Below are positions 58,200 to 64,000 of a stretch of 64,000 nt of DNA, one piece after another. The notes beneath the pieces were generated by a model. That model had not been told where the DNA came from. It searched no databases and was given only the letters and a program-made list of their open reading frames with translations. The stretch is from NCBI GenBank assembly GCA_963930655.1, contig OZ005604.1:4784001-4848000 (forward strand). The letters run 5' to 3'. The position numbers and the translations under genes were made by a program. Positions within the stretch are counted from its first letter, which is position 1, and every line of letters starts with the position of its first letter. The stretch comes from Myrica gale (lineage: Eukaryota; Streptophyta; Magnoliopsida; Fagales; Myricaceae).

Positions 58200-61100
58200 C
58201 TATGCATTATCAAAATACTGAAAAGTCTCAGAAGCAATTTGTGATATCCAATTAACCGCACTGCCAAAAAAAAGCTCCCAAAACCAGAGATCCAATGCAA
58301 GCACTGAGGAAAAGATGAGCAGGGCCAGAGTCTGGTAGCGGTTCAAGGGCCAACCCGAGATTCTGGCTAGTGTTTTCAGAAATGGAAGGGAGTTGCTAGT
58401 TAAATTCCGGCTGCCTATAGACCAAGCAGTTACCCACTGCACGCGGGAAGGGAATAGGTCAAACTCCTCTCTTAACCTTCTTCCCAAATCTGGCATGTGG
58501 CCACCTCCATAGAGTATGGCAATCCTATTATGGCCGTCATCAATTGCTGTTCTAAGTGCCTCTACTGCAGCTCTATTCCTTTCACCAATGATTACAGAAC
58601 TCTCCTCTACATCTGCTGTCACCTGTGTGAACCTTCCAAAATAAAAGCTTCCTATCAACCCCACATTAACAGGAGTTTACCAAATATAAAGCAACTGCAC
58701 AAGCCACCCGCATCCTCTGTTAAGGGTCCAGATGAGCTTCCCTTTACTTTGTAAGGGTACAAATGCCACACTTAGAGATGGATGTATTATAATTTTTCCA
58801 CTAGACTGCCAAGCTAATATGATAGTTTTTGGTAATAAGTGATGAAGCACTTGATAATAGCACAGCACAGTTTGATTTCATATCAGACATTATCTATCCC
58901 TGCCTGACGCAAGTAAATTAAACATATAAAGGGAAGAACAAAGAGAAACTACAGAAAGAACCTAACAAACACTTACTCAGATGTTAGCCGCTTTGCAAGG
59001 AAAACTTTCATTGCAGCCCCAAAATCAAGCCTAGACAAGGCTTCCAGTTCTGGATATTCTGATGACTGGCTCCCCACGTCACAAACACTTTCAATGATGA
59101 GAAGGCCCACAAGTGGCATAGGAAGTACACGTGAAGCCCATAGAAGCTTCGATCTCCAAGGATCAAGGTCTTCCGGAATTGAACCAGGCTGCACCAGAGC
59201 TTTTGTTGATCTAAGAGTCATGTCTCTTGCAAAAGTGAAAAAGCTTTCACCTTTCTCAAGCTGAAAATTAATGGTAGGATAGAATTAGATCTAGAAGTTG
59301 CTCATTATTGAGAAGTACAGCACTGACACTTGAATAATAAACCACATAAAAGAAACAAATAACCCTAATTGTATACAACTAATGCACCTACATACAAAAC
59401 ATATAAAAAAAGACTGTTACTGCAAATTATAGGACAAGCCCGACAGAATGACACATCCAGACAATCCCCATGCCGGACATTGAAAGAGCAGAGAAGCCCT
59501 TCCACATCATTGAGAAAAGTACCACCCCATCTAATAATGGAGGATCTCTACACCACCTAGCTCACTAATAGAGTAACATTGAAAAAGCAAATTATTAACT
59601 CTAAGAAATTGCCAATCACTTCAACGACCTCCATAACAACACACCTTGTTGCTAAGAAACATTAAAGCAGAGAGATAAAAGAACAGACCTGAAGCAATTT
59701 GAAGGTTTCGTAGTCAAGATCTGCATGGTACCAATTCTCAGCTTGGTAATCAAGACAGTCTAGTTGAAAGTCAAGCGTAAGAACTCGAGCCATTTGTCGC
59801 TGGATGCATCCCAAGATATTAAATCCTCCTGAGCGTGAGCCCTTGATTATTTTTGCAGCTGTAGGGCTTCTTTTATTTTCTAAACTCTCTCTACTAGCCA
59901 CCATTTCATAGAGGACACAGTCATATGGTTCGAGTTCTTTCTGGAGGGTTGAAAAGTACCTGCACATATGGATCAAAACCATTCAAAGATGTATCCTTTG
60001 GGAAAATATATTCCGCTAAGCAAAAAGGCCAAGAAAACAGAAATATGTTACAAATCAATGGAGATAAATACAAAGAACATAGAAAGGGCTCAACCGTAGT
60101 CAGGAATCTATCATCTTCCCTAAAACTACCGAAAACAGAACATGTGTAAACCCCTTCCCCTAATCTTAACTCATCATTCTCAAAAGTTAAGTTATAAAGC
60201 CATAACTGAGTAACATTAGGTGACAAGTAAGGAAAAAGAAGGTATATAATCAATATCCCCAAAATTACGACAGCCAACCGAGAATATCGCTCTCAAGTCT
60301 CAAGTGAATTCAACAAGCAATAGATTATCAAAACTAGTGAACTTCTAGCACAAATTAGAGGGAAGAATCCAAGGTCCCGTTCCATATACCCCCCCCCCCT
60401 CAACCACCTATTCCACTAATCTTCTCGTGAGTGATTGTCATAAGCCAACATCTACAAGCATACATGCCCCAAGGGTTGCAGCACCGAACAGATTATTTTG
60501 GCTATTTGCTCCATCTCTCCATACGGTGATATAATGCAGAACTTTTCATACAACTTGCTTATGTATTTCATCAAAGGAACTTTAGTGTTATGCCAAGGCC
60601 TCCTCAAGCCAGTGTTTTCTGGCTCAATTGCCTGTTTCTGAAGTCAATTGGCAAGAAGGCAGCACTTCTCTATAAAATTTAGATTTCTTTCTCTTCAACT
60701 ATGACGCCATGGCTTAAATCTGGCTGGCAATTTATCATACTCTGCTGTGGGTCGCCGGTCTTACAAATTTTCATGACTTAGATTTGGGTAGCGGTGGATC
60801 AGTCTCAGCCTGTGAGTCAGCTCTCATATGAATGGATCATGACTTTCTGTCATTCTCCTGTCTTGATTAGCCTTCTGATTATTTTCTAACCAGAGTCAAT
60901 GGTTGTAGCATATTCTCGCATAAGAAAAGGTTGTTTAAGATATTTCACTCTTCTAATGTTCTTGAGTATGTTTTTTAGATAATTAAGATTCCTGGTTCTA
61001 ATTGGGATTTAACTTACAATTGATGCATGAAACAGAATGTTGTTTGAGATATTTAACCCTTAGGCCTCCAAGAATTACAAACTATCTTATGCCCTATGTC

Positions 61101-62310
61101 CTGAAGATGCACTTTACGAGGACACTATCATCTTCCACCTATTTAAAGCACCACCGAACAACTTGGTTAACAGATTCAAACCTTTTACTGCCCCTTCCTA
61201 TATGTATGCCAAGTACTATCAAGCTTTCACCCTCACCAATCGATGAGTGTCAGGAGATCTTTCTACGTCATCCTCCGTCTTTCCGCCAACTGAAATGCTC
61301 GATGAGTCTACTCAAAATATTGATTTACCTTGTAGTCCAAACTCTTCAAAAGCTTCCTTCAACCATGCTCACTCACTTTTCCACTAATGATTTCTTCACT
61401 TAAAACTTGATATACATATACAACCCCTGTTCACATTCTCATTGTTTATTTCATCCCAAGTCTGGTTATTTCCCACATATAAGCTGAATGCCACCTAATC
61501 TGAATTAAAGATTAATTCAAAGATAGTCTTGATAGCCACATCACTCAACATATATTTCTTCATCTAATCACATCATTAGCGAGAAAACCACATTTTCTAC
61601 TACTCTAGAAGAATTAAATTTTCCAATCTACCTCTCCTTGCTCCCTTATTTAGACTCCATCCGTCATGTTCAACCAATCTTTCTTTATAAGAATTCCTTT
61701 GGTTCTTATACTACCAACATCTACAACCAGTAGCAGACATTTCACACAATTTAAATTGCATATTACCAAAGGATAAAAATCAAGCAACAAACGAAATTTA
61801 ATCACAACTGTCATTGAACCCCCACAAAGTATACATACTCTTTATCTGCAATATGAATCGTCGAAACCAAATCAACCTACACACCAAAAGAACAAGAATC
61901 ACATAGTTAAATAAGCCACATAAGAAAAAGGAATTCCTACTTGAAGTGACTAAAAAAAACCTAGCTTGCACCTGAAGAAACGGACGCAAAAGAGACCACG
62001 GAAACCTCTTCCTGTATCTGACGACAGCAGTCTGCAACTCCGCGCGGCCTCCATCCACATCCCTCTTGAACCTCATGAAGTCCGCAATGGAATTGTTCTG
62101 CAAAAACTGCTCCGCCGAGCCATCTTCGAGGGACGTGTTCAAAGAAGCGCGGGGAATTGGGAAGTTGCGGGGTTTGCGGAAACTAACGCTGCGTTTGAAG
62201 GAGTAGAAGGGTCCGGGTCTAATGGGAGTGGAAGCGGAAGCCGAATCACTGTTGGAAGTGGATGGGAAGGAAGATGTGGAAGAGAGTATTGACAAAGAGC
62301 TTGAGACCAT
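58200..62310 (-). CDS. plastid-type TraB/PrgY-like membrane protein, 5 exons
   Basis: The exons are 61972-62310, 61839-61876, 59689-59959, 58977-59260 and 58200-58632. All junctions are GT-AG, the phases agree, and the total is 1365 bases (454 residues). The N-terminal ~55 residues are Ser/Thr-rich and poor in acids, like a chloroplast transit peptide. The TraB/PrgY-like domain follows, with 'VDLVSTIHIADKEYF' (exon 1-2-3 junctions; conserved His), 'YDCVLYEMVASRE', 'FDFGAAM'-like 'LSRLDFGAAMKVFLAKRLTS', and 'IAILYGGGHMPDLGRRLREE' with the family's GxxH. The C-terminus ends in a hydrophobic helix ('YQTLALLIFSSVLALDLWFW') that should anchor it in a membrane. Biochemical function of plant members is unsettled; the distantly related TIKI proteins are metalloproteases. 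No stop or frameshift seen, so it is probably functional. The second intron is 1.9 kb. Confidence 0.9.
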
Positions 62311-62400
62311 TATTCTCTCAGCAGAGAGAGAGAGCGAGAGAGAGTTTTGGGTGTTTGGATAACCAGAAAACGGGAGATATTCCAGTGAAGCCCTTCTTCT
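62311..62400 (-). promoter_or_regulatory. leader of the TraB-like gene
   Basis: A CT-rich leader on the coding strand (GA run on plus at about 62320-62344) directly before the ATG. No TATA box assigned. Confidence 0.35.
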
Positions 62401-62861
62401 GGTTATTGCGGTTGATACGGTTTGCGAGCCATACGCAATCTATATTTTTTTGTTTTTTTTTGTCTAATCGCATACACAATCTATATGGTTTTCTTCTTTA
62501 TTCATTTTTGTTTGGCTTTTATTGTTTTTTTTTTTCTTTTGTCCTTTTCAATCCCAGCAGATTTTTTTTTCTTTTTCCGTGGCTTTCACGCCAGAGTCGC
62601 GGAGCTTTGAAGATTTGAACTTTTCGATTGTTGGGACACAAACAACTCAGCTCTCTTCTTTTTTTTCACCGAATTCAAGCAGATAGTCTGTTTTTTTTTT
62701 AGAAATAATCCTTCACCTTCCTACTAATAAATTTTGGAGCCCAACATTTCTAATAAAATAAATATAATTCAAAATTTTCAACTTTTACACATGCACTTCA
62801 ACCTTTTTACAAACTCTAATAAACTTCAACATTCAAAAGATTTTTTAAAATTTTAAGAATA
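62401..62861. other. upstream spacer, no gene recognised
   Basis: T-rich with several homopolymer runs; no coding content seen. Confidence 0.45.
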
Positions 62862-62874
62862 TTCCCTAAAATTT

Positions 62875-63070
62875 TTTTGGGTGAGGAGGGAAATCCGGGC
62901 ACCCAACCACGTGCAGCCCTCTAAAACCACACGTGTGTGTTAAGTCCAGCTTCGTTGAGGGAGTAGCCCCAAGGAGTTGTTTGCACCTGAAAGTATTCGA
63001 ACTTGAGACCTCAGGGGGAGCAAACCCCTAGGCCCCAAGCCTTCACCACTCAGGCCAACCCCTTGAAGTT
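62875..63070 (-). mobile_element. tRNA-derived SINE
   Basis: On the minus strand, a tRNA-like head contains an A-box (TGGCCTGAGTGG) and a B-box (AGTTCGAATAC) at RNA polymerase III promoter spacing, followed by a ...CTTGGGGCTACTCC... body resembling Au-type plant SINEs. Exact 13-bp flanking repeats TTCCCTAAAATTT (62862-62874, 63071-63083) are the TSD. It is about 196 bp long. Confidence 0.85.
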
Positions 63071-63083
63071 TTCCCTAAAATTT

Positions 63084-63891
63084 CGATAAACAAACCACGT
63101 GTGTTTTTCTTTTTTAGAAATAATCCTTCACCTTCAATCTAATACGTAGCAAATGAATACAAGTTTTTTTACTAGATGCTGCAAAATCGTACCAAGATAG
63201 TTGGATTTTGGCCGACACCAAGGAACTTCTTTAAATTTTCAAAGCATTTGGCCGAAAGTCTGTTACAGGTAGAAAATTTTAACACGGCAGTCATTTGGAT
63301 GCTTATTTGGGTGGTTAAAATTTTGGATATGAAATTTAATAAAAAGGTTAATAAAAATTTGAAATATTTTTATAAAAATTAATAAAAAAAATGAGAAAAA
63401 ATAAAACTTCGAAGAGCCAAAATCATAGGAAGTGAACGCTAAGTGTACCATGAAAGTTGAATTCATGTGCAATCGACAACTGACAAAAGATAAATGAAGA
63501 GGGAAAATTTGTGGGAAATTAAGGAAGCGGAAGGAAGACAGATGAATGAACCGCATGCAATCGTACAAAGACCTTATCATTCGATTTCAGCTGAATGAAT
63601 AACAATTGTCGCTCTCTCGTTGGAGCTCTACCATCTTTTCTCTCTCCTCTTTCCTTTCCCTTTTTTCCTTCTCCCTACCTTCTACATTTCCTCGATGGAC
63701 CCTCACCCCTGTCATCCAGACTGACCTTTACCCCTCTCCACCTTTTGTTCCCTTGTATCTTCCTCAAGCTCTGATCCTCCCTGGTCTCCGCCTCCATCCC
63801 ATCTTGTTCCTCTTCCCCTCTCATTTGCCTGCTTCCTTTCCCCTCCTCCCTACACACTTAACCTCATTCCTTCCCTTTTCCTTCCCCTAAA
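63084..63891. other. spacer and pyrimidine-rich leader
   Basis: AT-rich to about 63600, then a strongly CT-rich stretch (63610-63890) resembling a 5' leader for the frame that starts at 63892. Confidence 0.35.
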
Positions 63892-64000
63892 TGACGTCCT
63901 TCTCCTTGAAAGCCCTTGAAGAAGAGATGGCCTCGTTAATGGGGAGAACCTTGAAAATCAACTGGGAAGATGGTGTAGAAGACACCGACACATCCATCCT
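63892..64000 (+). CDS. unidentified protein, N-terminus only (runs off the edge)
   Basis: ATG at 63892 opens 36 codons with no stop: 'MTSFSLKALEEEMASLMGRT' and a further acidic stretch. A CT-rich leader precedes it. I do not recognise it. The length is too short to separate a host gene from a Gag-like retroelement protein. Confidence 0.35.

Noticed and set aside
62980..63064. tRNA-like sequence with A and B boxes on the minus strand
   Set aside because: No acceptor stem pairing or intact tRNA fold; the TSDs and body show it is the head of a SINE.

Overview
This is nuclear DNA from a flowering plant, most likely a woody eudicot. The evidence is genes with GT-AG introns, two OVATE-family genes, AT-rich spacers with (TA)n and (TC)n tracts, and a dense mix of plant transposon families, many bounded by readable target-site duplications (TSDs). 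I cannot name the species. Nothing looks bacterial or viral, and I see no CRISPR array or functional tRNA/rRNA gene.

Intact genes. Three protein-coding genes look functional, all on the minus strand: an OFP17-like OVATE protein (10791-11468, single exon), an OFP7/OFP8-like OVATE repressor (35022-35939, single exon), and a five-exon gene for a plastid-type TraB/PrgY-like protein (58200-62310) whose exon phases join into one 454-residue frame. A partial reading frame of unknown identity runs off the right edge (63892-64000).

Left part (1-13 kb): mostly non-coding, holding a (TA)n tract, small inverted-repeat elements (671-891, 1060-1258, 2888-3401, 12461-12633), a 5'-truncated LINE (3747-4604) and a TRIM-like mini LTR element (8543-8839).

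Transposon nest 1 (13.4-28.6 kb): a tandemly duplicated CACTA-type terminus, one copy split by a 258-bp fold-back element; a CACTA-like segment carrying two glutathione reductase exons; a degenerate Mutator-like (MULE) transposase gene (16640-26759) split by an 8.2-kb LTR retrotransposon (18410-26594) that has lost nearly all of pol; and a solo LTR (27383-28632).

Middle (28.6-44.5 kb): a 396-bp MITE with a 9-bp TSD, a GC-richer block of uncertain origin near 31.5-31.9 kb, a second solo LTR (33113-34466), the OFP7/8-like gene, a broken polyol/sugar-transporter tail (40265-40530), a long inverted repeat (41034-41425), a 180-bp tandem array, and broken Myb/SANT-like and F-box fragments (43122-44187).

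Gene-capturing elements (44.6-57.4 kb): a 1963-bp Pack-MULE with ~225-bp terminal repeats carries a broken class III peroxidase (peroxidase 21-like). A decayed Ty1/copia element (47717-57387) is split by a hAT-like element (48243-53250). That element is itself split by a second hAT-like element (48256-50994), which carries two unrelated gene fragments (SH3P-like exon 1 and an RsmH/MraW-like exon).

The most striking theme is that three DNA-transposon superfamilies (CACTA, MULE, hAT) in one 64-kb window each appear to have captured exons of ordinary host genes. Everything was read by eye; no database search or alignment program was run.
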